Assembly (NCBI GenBank): GCA_029891385.1
Contig: CM057228.1
Coordinates: 59,527,783-59,591,782, forward strand
Direction: 5' to 3'
Length of the DNA: 64,000 nucleotides
From: Erythroxylum novogranatense
Taxonomy: Eukaryota > Streptophyta > Magnoliopsida > Malpighiales > Erythroxylaceae
The notes beneath the pieces are model-generated. The model searched no databases. It had not been told where the DNA came from and saw only the letters and a program-made list of their open reading frames with translations. The position numbers and the translations under genes were made by a program. Positions 34,261 to 47,530 of this stretch are shown one piece after another. Position 1 is the stretch's first letter, and each line of letters begins with the position of its first letter.

Positions 34261-36098
34261 AGTTTACAATTTGATTTCAAAGAATGTTGAAGAGACAATT
34301 CATGTCAAGTTTGATGATAGTTCTCAATCCCATAAGGAAGATGACATGGAGATTGAAGGTCCTTCAAAGAACCTAGATGATGCCTCAGAAACTCCCTCGT
34401 CAGACACTCGTGAGGATAAGATTGAAGATATTCCAGAAACTATAGAACTAAGACGAGATTGGAAGTATAAAAGTTCTCATCCAGAAGAGTTAATTATCGG
34501 TGAGACCTCAGAAGGAGTTAGGACAAGGTCCAGATTTAGACGAGAAGCTAATGTAGCTTTTATCTCTGACGTAGAACCTAAGAAGGTTGAGGAAGCTCTT
34601 GAGACGAAGCTTGGGTGTTAGCCATGTAAGAAGAGCTGAACCAATTCATAAGGAATAACGTCGGTTCTTAGTTCCAAAACCTCCTATGAAATCCATTATT
34701 GGAACCAGATGGGTTTTCAAGAATAAGCTAGACGAATCGGGAAGAGTGAGTCGTAATAAGGGCGATTAGTAGCACAAGGCTACAATCGCAAGAAGGAATA
34801 GACTACAACGAAACATATGCTCCAAAGATGGCGAGACTTGAAGCTATAAGGATTTTGTTGGCATATGCAATCTGTCACGATATAAAGTTTTTCAGATGGA
34901 TGTTAAGAGTGCATTTCGAATGGCTTTATAGGCGAAGAAATCTATGTGAAACAACCTCCGGCTTTGAAGATGTTAAAATCCAGATTATGTCTATAGACTT
35001 CACAAAGCCTTATCTGACTCAAGCAAGCTCCCGAGCTTGGTATGATCGTCTGAGTACTTTCTTAATAGAAAATGGTTTTAGCAGAGGTCAAGTGGATAAG
35101 ACGCTCTTCAGGAAAAGTTCTCAGAATGATTTTATCTTAGTACAGATTTACGTTGATGATATCATATTTGGTGCTACTTCAAAAGGGTTATGCTTGAAGT
35201 TTGAGAGTCTAATGAAAAGAGAATTTGAAATGAGTATGATGGGTGAATTAAAGTTCTTTCTTGGGTTGCAAGTTAAGCAGACCAAAGAGAAGATCTTCAT
35301 TCATCAATAGAAGTATGTGAAAGAGTTGTTGAATAAGTTTGAAATGAATAATGTGAAGCCAATGGCAACTCCGATGCATCCTTCAAACCTTTTGTCGAAA
35401 GACGAACTTGGTAAGAAGGTGGATCAAACCCATATAGAGGATGATCGGTTCTTTATTGTATCTTCTGACAAGTAGACCGATATTACATTAGGTGTATGCT
35501 TGTGTGCAAGATTTCAAGCCGATCTAGAGAGTCTCATTTCTTTACCGTTAAAAGAATTTTGAGATATCTCGCAGTACTACCGATCTTTGCTTAATGTTTG
35601 AGAAAGGTAAAGATTTGAGTTAATCGGATATTGTGATGCCGACTATCAGGAGATAGAATCGAAAGAAAGAGCACAAGTGGAGGATGTCACTTTCTTGGAG
35701 GAAATCTAGTCTCCTGGTCAAGCAAGAGACAAAGCTCAATTGCTCTATCAACCACTGAAGCAGAATATATGTCTGTCACAAGTTGCTGTTCACAGACGAT
35801 GTGGATCAAATATCAGCTTGAAGACTATTCAATTAAGGAGGAGAAGATTCCAATTTATTGCGACAACACCAGTACAATAAATCTGTCAAAGAATCCAATT
35901 CAGCATTCCAGAGTAAAACATATAGAAGTCAGACATCATTTCCTGAGAGATTACGTTCAGAGAAAGGTGGTGCTTCTAAAGTTCGTTGAAACAGAGCTTC
36001 AATGGGCGGACATCTTCACTAAACCACTGAGTGAAGAACGTTTTCAGAAGATAAGACGCAATCTCAATATGGTGATGCTAAATGAGCAGTTAGGATAA
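34261..36098 (+). pseudogene. C2 reverse transcriptase and RNase H
   Basis: The linker at 34271-34621 is followed by RT: PMKSIIGTRWVFKNKLDESGR (34687-34747), YNETYAPKMARLEAIRILLAYA (34804), AWYDRLSTFLIENGFSRGQVDKTLFRK (35035) and the catalytic YVDD in QIYVDDIIFGATSKG (about 35145-35190). RNase H spans about 35450-36098, with LSTTEAEYMSVTSCC (35748), YCDNTSTINLSKNPI and HFLRDYVQRK, ending at a TAA at 36096-36098. Between 34900 and 35740 there are repeated one- or two-base gaps, several of which turn CTG or CAG into CG (for example 34917 and 34959). The frame is broken, but the residues on each side are well conserved. Confidence 0.88.
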
Positions 36099-36357
36099 AA
36101 TAACGTGAGAAACTAACGGCGTTATACGATGAGAGTTACAGTGGTAATTTCTCTCACAAGGAAGATTTTGGAGGAAATATCGATAAACTTCGAGGTTCTT
36201 AATGATTCGAGAACCCATCGGTCTATAACCCTATAAGTAGATCGAGATAAGTTTATAGCGATTTTTCATCATCTCCCGACGGTTCGATTCTACTTTACCA
36301 ATTCTCTCAAAATCTTCTCACCTCAAGCGTTTTGAAGATAATCTTTCACTCTATACA

Positions 36358-37919
36358 ATGGAAGCGACCATGGTTTATGGAAGACTTGTGGATTTTGAGT
36401 CACCGAGGAGAGGCGGCATGGATGTAGAACCGAGATCACAAGAGCTGGTTGGAAAACTTCTTTCAGATTCGAGAATCTGCATCTATACGAGACGAGGTTT
36501 ATGAGTTACGGAAGAGCGCTCGTCGATAGAAGACACTATTGTATCCTCTGTGGATAGAATATCGCTTATTGTCACAAAGGAGTTGATAAGGAAGGTGATT
36601 GGTTGCCCATCGGTTGAATAAGCCGTCTACCAAGGCGGATGGATGTCCTCGGTTGGAATGAAAGAAGAAGATGTCAAGAGGCGATTCTATGGCACAAATG
36701 ATTCCGAGAAAGGAAGACATCAAATCGATTCAAGGCCGAGTTCTTCATGCAATCTGTTCATCGCATTCTTCCCGAGTTGGTTCGAGGCATTTGGTGACCA
36801 CTCTAGGCGAACAATGTCATTCTTTCTTCTCAATCAAATCCTATAGATCTACCCTTCTTAATCTTTCACTATATGGTTAAGGGTTTAAAGGAAACTTCCA
36901 GTTATCCTTATGGTATGATTTTGACAAGGATTTTATAGAATCCAAGATTAAATGCACTACCAAGCATCGCACAAACTGCCTCTGTGAAGAGAAAATCGAT
37001 GCACACATGATTCGGCGAATGGGTCTTAGCACAGTAGACAAAGATCACGTCGGTTCTTCGAAGAAACCAAGAACTGAGGGGGAGCGTGTATTGAAGAAGA
37101 CTCCTGTCTCAAGTTCTCAATGGCCTGTAAGTATAAAATTGCCTACTGCCGAATTAAGGAGAGTGCTAGGGAGACCTCTTATGAAAATGGTGAGTCTTCT
37201 TTTCGAAGAAAATCAATCTCAGAGGGCAAAGCAAATTACACCAAAGAGACAAGGAGAAATTCTCTTGAGCGAAGTTATGAAGAAAGCCAAGCGATCTCCA
37301 AGAATCAGGACTCTGAGGCAACAGGAAGAAAAGATTGCCAGAGAACAAAGGCGAGAAGAAACTTCTAAATCTTGTGCAGCCAAAGCCACAAGATCCTTAG
37401 TCTCAATTCTGGAAGAGGATACGACCAGAAGATCTAAAGAGACTGAGAGGAAGAGAAAAGCAACAACTGTTAAAGGAAAATTTCCTGTGAAGAAATCAGC
37501 AAAACTAACTGATGCAGAGAAAAAGACTAAGAAGGTTAGTCAAAAGAAGAGCATCTCAAGCTGCGAGGATGTTAGTCTACAAAAGAGATCTAACGACATC
37601 ATTCAAGCTGAAACGAAGCGAGCATTTTATAGTTCGGGATACTCTGTGGTCCAACAAGAAGAACCAGTGAATGAAAGCACGGTTCATGAGACACCTAGCA
37701 TTATAAAGGAGGAACCAGCAGAAGAATGGCCGGTTCAGGAAACTTCTAAGGGAACACAACAAGAAGCAACTCTGATGCAGTTTGGTGATGATGAACCAAG
37801 TGCGAAGGTATATAACTACCAGAAGTTCTTGAGGAAATATAGGCTGGAAATCAAATTGGTAGAAGTTATTACCAATCTGAGTAATGCTATTATAATCGGT
37901 GTTGAACCAATGAAGAAAA
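36358..37919 (+). pseudogene. Envelope-like ORF of C2, 5' part, interrupted by C3
   Basis: ATG at 36358 opens MEATMVYGRLVDFESPRRGG. Frames then shift (stop near 36500; blocks at 36640-36880). From about 36980 a long open frame runs to the C3 insertion. It is rich in Lys/Arg/Glu, with KRKATTVKGKFPVKKSAK and long charged stretches that look like coiled coil or disordered tail. The extra ORF between RNase H and the 3' LTR is typical of SIRE/Maximus elements and is often called envelope-like, but no membrane span is obvious to me. The TAA at 37922 belongs to the C3 LTR and is not the native end. The ORF continues at 47531. Confidence 0.75.
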
Positions 37920-39865
37920 TGTAAGTGTAAGTCGACTTGTGTGCTTATGCAAGACGACTTACACATCAAGATCGATAAGTCGACTTGTACATTGCATAAA
38001 TCGACTTATTCAAGGACAGTACTATTTATTTGTGCCTACAAAGACAATCCCTTTAGCAGCATTTTATTCACACGATGCGCATGGTGAATGAATAAATAAA
38101 GAAAAGGCATAATTCATTAATTTGATGTTCATGAACATTGTTTATGAATTGATTGGATCTTTAATCAAATTAATGAAGTCCATGATATATGACATAGCAT
38201 GAAGGAAATTATGATGTGATCATACTTCGAAATTCCTATCATGTGCAATTATGTCAAGATCTAAATTCTCCTAGTCATAGGATTAATGAGACCGACATCG
38301 TTAATCCGGATAGACTAGCACATGTCATATTCCTTGATTGGATCAGCGGTGGATCTCGTAAACCGTAAATATGAGATATTTAGAATTGACATGTGGATGC
38401 TTACTAGTGGTAGTAAGTTCATTGGATGACTGCCATGAGATCATCACATGGATATCTTATCTAAGTGTCGGTGATAATCTCATCATAGCAATGGTGCAAG
38501 TATCCTTGACTTGAGGTACTCGAGGATATCTTGAATCTTGATTACATGCTTTGACTCCATTCCTTGTTGCCTTCCAAAGGTAACTCATAGGGTGGTGCTT
38601 GGAGTACAGTTTGAGGTATTGAAGGTAATTGAGTAGCCAATAAAGGATTCACCACTACGGATTAGCGAGGAGATACCCATGGCCTCTTGTCGGGATCATT
38701 ACTCTAAATCTCGGCGAGTGAATATGTCATGGAGAGTGTCTTCATGGACATATAGAGTAATGAGTCATAAGACGAGATCTGTTATCACTTGGGCTAGACT
38801 CAGTCTAGTGAGAGTTGACACTTTGACCATACTCATAACCAAGTGGGGTATAGGATGGTGAAAGGACGAATTGCACAGTAATTGTCATGGAAGGGCTTGT
38901 GATCGGTTCTTGATGAATACATCAAACCGATTACTTTCCGGTCAATTGGGGGTCATGATGTGTTGCTAGATACCGCTCATGACTTGCTTAGATTAATTGT
39001 TAATCTAAGTGGCCAACATAACCGGGAGCCTAAAGGGTCACACGATAAGAGTGTTTCAAATAATGTAAAATAGTAATTGGACGGTGTTCCAATTATGGAA
39101 ACATTAGATTAAATGGATCCCAATGGGATTGGGATATGTCGATGAGATCGCGACATCAATATTGCTAAGAAAGGTTTAGGAGTTTTGACGATCGGGGCCC
39201 GATGGCCGTGTAGGACCCACCCCAGTTGGGTGGACCTTAGCAATTATTTATTAATTGATTAATTAACTAATTAATTAATTAATTAATTAATAAATTAAGA
39301 CAAGTGTACGTTGCATATGGGAGAAGAAGAGTGATTATGCTTTGAAAGTCAAAGCTTCATTTCTTTATCACTTTAAATGCCTTAAATGGTGTGCCATCAA
39401 CATGGAAGCATGTAATTGGTTTTTAAAAGGTTAAAACACCATATAAATAGGCAAAAATTCGTGGATGGCAAGTGATGTTCCTATGGTTTGAGAAATAAGG
39501 AAGAAGAGCTTAAGTTGTAAGCTTAAAAAGATGAAAGGTGTTTCATGTTTCTTTCTTTCTCAAGGCCATCAACGATTCTTCTCTTCTCCAAGCTCATGGT
39601 CCAACGTTCTCCTGAAGCTCTCCAGGACAGAGGTAGGCTCTAGCAGGCTTTAATCTGTTCTAGCTATTCCCGGGTCAAAGGGGTTTGATTCGGTTAGGTT
39701 TTCTGATCTCTGCGTGGATTACCTTTAGAGATAGTCTCTTTTGGCTATTTAGGTTGATGTCTTCATACGGATACCTGGATCCTGGGGATCGGGAAAGTCC
39801 CGGGAACAAAAATTTTTGTTTTCCGCTGCCTGTACATATGATGTACCTCCCGGGATTTTCCTACA
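37920..39865 (+). repeat. 5' LTR of C3
   Basis: TG at 37920 to ACA at 39865. It opens with two inverted repeats around AAGTCGACTT (37930-38010). It includes ATTAATTAATT-type simple sequence (39245-39295). The other copy is 45598-47530, which ends CGA instead of ACA. Confidence 0.92.
39442..39450 (+). promoter_or_regulatory. Putative TATA box in the C3 LTR
   Basis: TATAAATAG within ACACCATATAAATAGGC, conserved in the 3' LTR (47124-47132). It is a good fit to the plant TATA consensus and suitably placed in the LTR. Confidence 0.6.
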
Positions 39866-39878
39866 GTGGTATCAGAGC
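39866..39878 (+). other. PBS of C3
   Basis: GTGGTATCAGAGC is next to the LTR, matching the initiator Met tRNA. Confidence 0.9.
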
Positions 39879-41019
39879 GTCTGGCATCCCGTATGAAGCT
39901 TTAATCTAAGCTAGATCAGAAACCCTGCTGGAATTTGCTGTTGATGCATGCTTACTGTTTGAATTTCGTTTTGCTATAGAGATATGCTTTTCGAAATTTA
40001 TCTGCCCAGGAATGTTCATAACATGTTAGAGAATATGTCTATGAATTTTCAGAATTTATCATGTTGATTTGATATAGTTTTGCTAATTAATTCCCTAAGG
40101 TTACAGATGCTGTTTTGTGAAACGATTCTGGAACAGACAGTAGTATAAAATCGAGAATAAATTCTAAAAAAATGGTTTTCTGGATTTTCCTTCACCTAAA
40201 TGTCTCTAAGATGTTGGTGAATGTCTGTGAGCATGGAAATTGGATTTCAAGGTGATTGGATATTTATTCACGAATTTATTCTATGCTATTGGGAATTGCT
40301 GTGCTGATGAACACAGATTTTGAATCGGTTTTGTTATTTAGGTTGACTGAGTTTTTGATGGCCTAAAATCCTGAAAAAATTCATGTAGCATGTTCTGAAC
40401 ATGTAGTAACCTATATAATTTTCTCATGATTTATTGAAATTGTTTCATTGATCATTTCAAGCAATGTACAGAACTGGACAGTTTTGTGAAAATTGTTGGG
40501 ACTGTTTTGCTTGGCTTGATTGAGTGTGTTTTTTCAGTTCCAATGCCTTGAACCATTTTTAATGTGATTAAAAATGTGTTATCTTGATGTATTATGATTG
40601 CCAAACTGAATTGCTTGAAGTTGCATTTCCTAGAATTTTTGAATGCCTAATTGATCATATTAGCGTCTCGTTAGTATATTGCATTATCTTGTTTGTTTTG
40701 ACCGTCATATTTTTATGGCATGTGCTGAAGTAAATTTGATAATGTATGTGCTAGCTAGAGATGCTTAGGATGATAATTAGGGTGTTCCTAAATTAATTGG
40801 ACATTAATGAGTTTTGACTCATTTCAAGCTTTTCATATGGTTTGACCATATAAGGCTTTCATGGTTCAATGAATTGTTCATTGATACATCAAATTTATCA
40901 GATATTACCTTAGGTATGAAGGTATTGTGAATTGGAATTGCACGGATTGAGAAATTAGCCGATTAGATAGCAAAAGGAGATTCAATGATTAGAACAAGTT
41001 CAATCATTGGAAAGTGGAT

Positions 41020-41230
41020 TCGATGATTGGAAGATGTTCCGATGACTAGAATTGATTCGATCGACTAGACCATGTTCGGTCATTGGGCGTGTCTGATAAC
41101 TCATTCCGATCGACTAGAACATGTTCCAATCATTTGGAACATCTGAAATTTCTATAGTCGACCAGAACTAGTTCCAGTCGACTGGCACATGTACCAGTCG
41201 ACTAGAACATGTACCAGTCGACTATAATTT
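41020..41230. repeat. GTCGACTAG/ACATGT short repeats in the C3 leader
   Basis: Several imperfect units of about 20-25 bp built from TCGACTAGAACATGTACCAG lie in tandem, clearest at 41155-41225. Upstream copies (41020-41150) are degenerate. Confidence 0.65.
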
Positions 41231-41424
41231 CTTGCTAAGGTGGGATGATGGATGATTTTAGGTATAAACTCAATGTGATTGATGAAATACCCTAAATCAT
41301 TCCATATAGTCATGGTGACTATAATCCTACGGCTTGGAGAAGCAGAAGATGAGACCCGAAATCCCTCCTCGGTATATGAAAACTAACGCCTTCCATTAAT
41401 ATGGTAAGAACCAGAGTTCTTATA

Positions 41425-41830
41425 GGGCTGGGTTGTTGAGCTAACCTCAAGCTCACTCTATACGAATATGTTCGAACCATGAAAATAAGATTTTCGGATT
41501 AATGGGTCGGTTTTCACTGGAAGCGTTGATTTGTTGAGCTAACCTCAAGGTCAGCGTACAGAGGCGAAGTTGGGTAGCATACATTAGATGTATCGCATCA
41601 AAGAGTTGATACCCGATGAAGTGCACACATCAACAAGTTGATAGCGATCGATAGTTGTGTCTAAGATGTAATTGGTATATCTGATACCTCCCGAGACATA
41701 AGGTGGCTTGTTGAGCTAACCTCAAGGTCATTCTTAATGTCGGTTATCGATGATGCAATTGGTATGACCGATACCTACCGATTGACCTAAGTTGTGGCTT
41801 GTTGGGTAAACCCAAGGTCATTCTTAGCAA
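41425..41830 (+). repeat. Dispersed repeat TTGTTGAGCTAACCTCAAG in the C3 leader
   Basis: Four copies, at about 41433, 41531, 41708 and 41799 (the last altered to TTGTTGGGTAAACCCAAGG), each followed by GTCA or CTCA. The copies are imperfectly palindromic (GAGCTAACCTC), hinting at RNA hairpins. Confidence 0.7.
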
Positions 41831-42040
41831 TGTCGGATATCGACCCACTAGGACATTATGTCACCTTGTTTCTCTGGATTCGTAAAGAGGGTTATGGATT
41901 CTAGGAAACTAGTGGGAGCCATATGCATATCATGCAAGTCCTTATGATCATGCAGGCAATTCTATTCTATTATTCCTTCTCTCTATCGCGCTAGGTTGAT
42001 TGAAGAAGTCTTTCAGTGTGAATTTACGCTCACTCTTCTG

Positions 42041-42880
42041 GATCGATTTTCTTGATTGGCTGAGGACTCTGAGAATTGTTCTCAGATCTGAGGAAGGATC
42101 GTCTAGATGTTCCACTTCCAGTTGCACCTGCTGTTGATGCTTCTGATAAGGATCAGAAGTCATATCGTAAGCATCTAATGGACGGGGACATGGCTACTTG
42201 CCTTGATGTCACTAGAGCTGCAGCAGCAGCACGAGTTCATGAATGCTCACTCAATAGTATTTCATCTTATGGAGCTGGTTGTTGAGTAAGCTCGGTCTGA
42301 AATGTTCGCGACCTCAAGGCTTCTCTTCATCACAAAGATGGCTCCAGGGATATCTGTTGTGCAGTATGCCCTGAAGATGAATGACTATATTGAGAGATTG
42401 GCCGTCTTAGGATTTGTAATGGATTATGAGTTAAGTAGAGACTTAATTCTGGTTGGATTGTCTGATGGTTATTCACAGTTTGTGATAAACTATCGGATAA
42501 ACCAAATATCCACAACAATTCCTGAGTTGATCAATCTGCTCATGACAAACCGAAAGCGAGCTATCAGAGAGATAGCAAGTGCTAATGGTGGATGCTTCTT
42601 CTTCTAGTTCAAAGAAGAAAAGGCCAAGAAACCAAAGGAAGTGCCATCGAGGAAAAACCAAAGAATCGCCCCTAAAAGGATTTTGCTTCCATTATGCCTT
42701 ATTCGCCACCTTGAGGCTAAAGCGTAAAATCTATCTGGAGTTCTTGAAGCAGAAGAAGGCATCAGATGCCTCTACTCCTTCAAATATGTTTGTCATTGAG
42801 GTTAATACTATTCTGATCAAAACATATCGGTATTTGATACGGATGTGGCTCTCACATATGAAATGATATCACGGGGCCTC
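42041..42880 (+). pseudogene. gag remnant of C3
   Basis: The block 42090-42240 reads RLDVPLPVAPAVDASDKD, the copia gag region after the DWLRTLRIVL-type motif (seen at 42050-42085 in another frame). The block at 42302-42607 (YALKMNDYIERLAVLGF, DLILVGLSDGYSQFVINYRIN, TIPELINLL) is the conserved gag core. The zinc knuckle region at 42680-42760 keeps YLEFLKQKKASDAST after it, but its Cys pattern is damaged. Stops and frameshifts separate the blocks. Confidence 0.75.
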
Positions 42881-44240
42881 GGGGACGATGAGCGACTCAT
42901 CTAGAGAGAACTGGACTTTCGTGCAGGTAATGAAGCAAGCGTTGCTACATTAGTCGTATGCACTTATGTCTTGTTACTCCCTACTGGGCTTGTATTCAAA
43001 TTGGATGATTGTCATTTTGTACCCGTTTTAAACAAAGAACATATTGTATGTTTTATGTTTAATTAGAGCTGATTTCCATTTGACTTTTAGAAGCAATGGT
43101 TGTTCTATTAGTTCGAATGGAATGCTCTATGGTACTGGTACATTATGCAATAGAATTGACATATTAGATATGTCATATCCAATTATGAATGTCAATGACG
43201 CGAAAAGACATAATTGAGATAATTTAAATCAACTTACTTATGGCATTGTCGACTTGGCCATATAAATGAGACACGCATCGCTAAGCTCCATAAGAGTGGA
43301 AGTTTAGGGTCATTTGATTATGAATCATATGACACATGCGAATCTTGTTTATTAGGCAAGATGACTAAGTTATCCTTTAAAGGAAAGGGTGAACGAGTGA
43401 ATGGAATATTAGACTTAATACATTCAGATGTATGTGGTCCGATATCCATCCATGCCAAAAGTAGTTGTTTTTACTTCATTACTTTTATCGGTGATTATTC
43501 ACAATATGGGTACTTGTATCAGATGAGATACAAATCTGAAGCATTTGAATAGTTCAAATAATTCAGAAATGAAGTAGAAAACTAACTTGGTAAAAGTATG
43601 AATACATTACGATCTGATCGTGGTGGAAAATACTTAGACCAACAGTTTTGGATTATCTCAGAGATAATGGGATTTTATCTCAGTATACTCCACCTTACAC
43701 GCATGCAAAGACAATGGTGTGGTTGAAAGGAGAAATCGAACCTTGTTAGACGTAGTGCGATTAATGATAGGTTTTACTGATTTTGGGAATATCGCTTTCG
43801 AGACACTGTTTACTTGTTAAGCAGAGTTCCATTAAAGTCGATTGATGTTACTCCATATGAGATATGGACTAACTCAAAGCCCTATCTTTCTCAAATTGAA
43901 AGTTTGGGATTGTCACGCTTAAGTGAAGGAACACGATCGAGATACATTTGATGTAAAAGGCGACAAGTGTTTGTTCGTGGAATATCAATTCTACCTTGCT
44001 TAGGAACAAAAGTTGTTTGTTTCCAAGCATCTTTTTTTCTTAAAGAAAGAGTTTTTTTACAAGAGGGCGGTGGGAGCAAAGTTGAACTTGAGAAGTTCAA
44101 GATGCTCGAACAAACATAGATCAAGCGCTCGAATTTGAAGCTGTCACTCATATAGATGAGGTAGCAGTTCAACCTTCATCTACACACAATTTCGTAGGTT
44201 AAGTAGGATCGACTTGTTCGAGAGATATGAATTTCGTAAG
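42881..44240 (+). pseudogene. C3 protease remnant and integrase
   Basis: The protease is barely visible (about 42880-43100: RAGNEASVATLVVCTYVL-type block). Integrase is clearer. The open frame from about 43235 to 43550 gives WHCRLGHINETRIAKLHKSG and CESCLLGKMTKLSFKG (the HHCC motif), then LIHSDVCGPIS with the first catalytic Asp region and FITFIGDYSQYGYLY. A second Asp lies in LRSDRGGKY (about 43610-43640). The Glu-containing segment at 43700-43760 is shifted by indels. The rest to 44240 is badly frameshifted linker. Confidence 0.78.
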
Positions 44241-45585
44241 GGAGCAGAATGACGTATTGCTCATATGAGATGATCGCCTACTACTATGAGCGAGTTCGAA
44301 AAGTTGAGTCCGAAAAATGGCTTTGTGCCATGAAAACCAACATGGATGGTAATTTGATTATCTATAAAGTAATGCTTCTGGTTAAAGGATTTCGTCACAG
44401 ACAAGGAGTTGACTATGGCGAGACCTTGATTTCGTAGCAATGCTTAAATCCATTAGGATACTCTAGCCATTGCCACTCATTATGATTATGAAATATGGCA
44501 AATGGATGTGGAGCGACTTTCTGAAGGAAATCTGCGAGGATGTGTATGACACAACACGAGGGCTTCACTTCCATCGATGGCGAAAAGGTATGCAAGCTTC
44601 AGAAATCCATGTTTGGATTGAAGCAAGCATTCAGGAGTTCGATTATCCGTTTTGATGAGTCAATCAAAGAGTTTGATTTCTCACAAAATTCGGATGTACA
44701 TTGTGTGTATAAGAAGGTTAATGGGACTGCAATCGTATTCCTTGTGTTGTATGTAGATGACATCTTATTCGGGAAGCGATGTCTCTATCTTCAATCGAGT
44801 TAAAATTTGGTTGTCAATCAATTTGCCTTGAAAGACCTTGGTGAAGCAACTTATATCCTTGGGATATAGATTTATGCAGATAGATCAAAGGTTGCTTAGT
44901 CTTTCACAAGCATCGTACATAGATGAGATGCTAAAGAGGTTTAGCATGGAACAATGTTATGTACGAGGCCCGATGTATCGTATGCTCTAAGTATTCGGCG
45001 GATACCAATCGGATCTGGTGAGGGTCCTTGAATGGTTGTCAAGAATATCCTCAAGTACTTGTGAAAGCGAGGATGTTTTCTTGATCTATGGAGATGGAAA
45101 TCTCCAAATGGCGGGCATTAGGATGCGATATCTAATCGATAAGGATGATTACGCATCATGATCGGGTTATATACATTCACACTTGAATAGCGTGGCGGTC
45201 GGTTGGAAAGGTTCCAAACAAGAGACGCATCATTGTTTCATCAATTGAGGCAGAGTACATTGGCGCATGAGATGCGTGGCGAGGCGATTTGGATCGAAGT
45301 TCATTCTTGAACTTGATCTAGTCCTTAGGCGTGATGGGCCCGTAGGATTGTATTGTGATACAATGGGGCTAGTCTTGCAAAGGAACCAAGGTCTTATCGA
45401 CGATCCGAACTCGTGCTTCGCCGATTCGGGAGATCATTAGTCGAGATGATATCCGATAGAGAGAATTCCAGAGCAAAGTGTTCTTTGTTAGTTGACAAAG
45501 CCATTGTCGCAGGAGAATTGTGATTCTCATGGACTCGCTTATAGTATTAGATACTAAGGCGATTGGCTTTAGGTCAAGTGGGAGA
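44241..45585 (+). pseudogene. C3 reverse transcriptase and RNase H
   Basis: RT pieces: ESEKWLCAMKTNMD (44300), LLVKGFRHRQGVDYGETL (44370), EGFTSIDGEKVCKLQKSMFGLKQA (44555-44625) and the catalytic VLYVDDILF (about 44745-44772). RNase H pieces: SLSQASYIDEMLKRFSMEQC (44895-44960), SGYIHSHLNSVAVGWKGSKQ (45165-45225) and weak remains to 45585. The region is broken by many one- or two-base gaps and some 700 bases carry almost no continuous frame. Confidence 0.8.
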
Positions 45586-45597
45586 TTTGTAAGTGTA

Positions 45598-47530
45598 AGT
45601 CGACTTGTGTGCTTATGCAAGACGACTTACACATGTCCAGTACCGATAAGTCGACTTGTACATTGCATAAGTCGACTTATTCAAGGACGGTACTATTTAT
45701 TTGTGCCCTAAAGACAATCCCCTTTAGCGCATTTTATTCACAGTCGTATGCAGACTGAATGAATAAATAAAGAAAAGGCATAATTCATTAATTTGATGTT
45801 CATGAACATTGTTTATGAATTGATTGGATCTTTAATCAAATTAATGAAGTCCATGATATATGACATAGCATGAAGGAAATTATGATGTGATCATACTTCT
45901 GAAATTCCTATCATGTGCAATTATGTCAGTATCTAAATTCTCCCTAGTCATAGGATTAATGAGACTGGACATCGTTAATCCGGATAGACTAGCACATGTC
46001 ATATTCCTTGATTGGATCAAGCAGTGGATCTCAGAAACTGTAAATATGAGATATTTAGAATTGACATGTGGATGCTTACTAGTGGTAGTAAGTTCATTGG
46101 ATGACCTGCCATGAGATCATCACATGGATATCTTATCTAAGTGTCAGTGATAATCTCATCATAGCAATGGTGCAAGTATCCTTAGACTTGAGGTACTCAA
46201 GGATATCTTGGATACTGATTCTGTGCTTTGACTCCATTCCTTGTTGCCTTCCAAAGGTAACTCATAGGGTGGTGCTTGGAGTGCAGTTTGAGGTATTGAA
46301 GGTAATTGAGTAGCCAATAAAGGATTCACCACTTACGGATTAGCAGAGGAGATACCCGTGGCCTCTTGTCGGGATCATTACTAAAATCTCTGGCGAGTGA
46401 ATATGTCATGGAGAGTGTCTTCATGGACATATAGAGTAATGAGTCATAAGGCGAGATCTGTTATCACTTGGGCTAGACTTCGGTCTAGTGAGAGTTGACA
46501 CTTTGACCATACTCATAACCAAGTGGGGTATAGGATGGTGAAAGGACGAATTGCACCAGTAATTGTCTATGGAAGGGCTTGTGATCCGGTTCTTGATGAA
46601 TACATCAAACCGATTACTTTCGGTCAATTGGGGTCATGATGTGTTGCTAGATACCGCTCATGACTTGCTTAGATTAATTGTTAATCTAAGTGGCCAACAT
46701 AACCGGAGCCTAAAGGGTCACACGATAAGAGTGTTTCAATGAATCAGTAAAATAGTAATTGGGCGGTGTTCCAATTATGGAAACATTAGATTAAATGGAT
46801 CCCAATGGATTGGGATATGTCGATGAGATCGCGACATCAATATTGCTAAGAAAGGTTTTGAGTTTGTTTTGACATCGGGGCCGGTGAGTAGTGGGACCGA
46901 CCCCAGTTGGACTGGACCTTAGCAATTATTTATTAATTGATTAATTAACTAATTAATTAATTAATTAATTAATAAATTAAGACAAGTGTACGTTGCATAT
47001 GGGAGAAGAAGAGTGATTATGCTTTGAAAGTCAAAGCTTCATTTCTTTATCACTTTAAATGCCTTAAATGGTGTGCCATCAACATGGAAGCATGTAATTG
47101 GTTTTTAAAAGGTTAAAACACCATATAAATAGGCAAAAATTCGTGGATGGCAAGTGATGTTCCTATGGTTTGAGAAATAAGGAAGAAGAGCTTAAGTTGT
47201 AAGCTTAAAAGATGAAAGGTGTTTCATGTTTCTTTCTTTCTCAAGGCCATCAACGATTCTTCTCTTCTCCAAGCTCATGGTCAGCGTTCTCTGAAGCTCT
47301 CCAGATGAGGTAGGCTCTAGCAGGCTTTAATCTGTTCTAGCTATTCCCGGTCAAAGGGTTTGATTCGGTTAGGTTTTCGATCTCTGCGTGGATTACCTTT
47401 AGAGATAGTCTCTTTGGCTATTTAGGTTGATGTCTTCATACGGACACGGATCACAGGGATCGGGAAAGTCCGGGAACAAAATTTTGTTTTCATTGCTGTA
47501 CATATGATGTACCTCCGGGATTTTCCTCGA
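45598..47530 (+). repeat. 3' LTR of C3
   Basis: Partner of 37920-39865, preceded by the purine tract AAGTGGGAGATT. Position 47530 is followed by the TSD GAAAA. Confidence 0.92.

Larger units (their letters stand above)
39879..42040 (+). other. Long non-coding leader of C3
   Basis: 2.2 kb without a credible ORF. The first half is T-rich. The second half carries two sets of repeats, listed separately. Long structured leaders are usual in Angela/BARE elements. Confidence 0.6.
37920..47530 (+). mobile_element. C3: Angela/BARE-like Ty1/copia retrotransposon (innermost)
   Basis: The LTRs are 37920-39865 and 45598-47530 (1946 and 1933 bp) with perfect TSDs GAAAA (37915-37919 and 47531-47535). The PBS is the initiator Met type and the purine tract AAGTGGGAGATT precedes the 3' LTR (45586-45597). 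A 2.2-kb leader leads to gag, integrase, RT and RNase H remnants. The long LTRs and gag words suggest Angela/BARE; this lineage call is tentative. The LTRs match closely over long runs, so insertion was recent, but small differences are unusually frequent (see findings). Confidence 0.9.

Noticed and set aside
41425..41830. Regularly spaced repeats that might suggest a CRISPR array
   Set aside because: Spacing is irregular, repeats are imperfect, and the setting is the leader of a plant retrotransposon.
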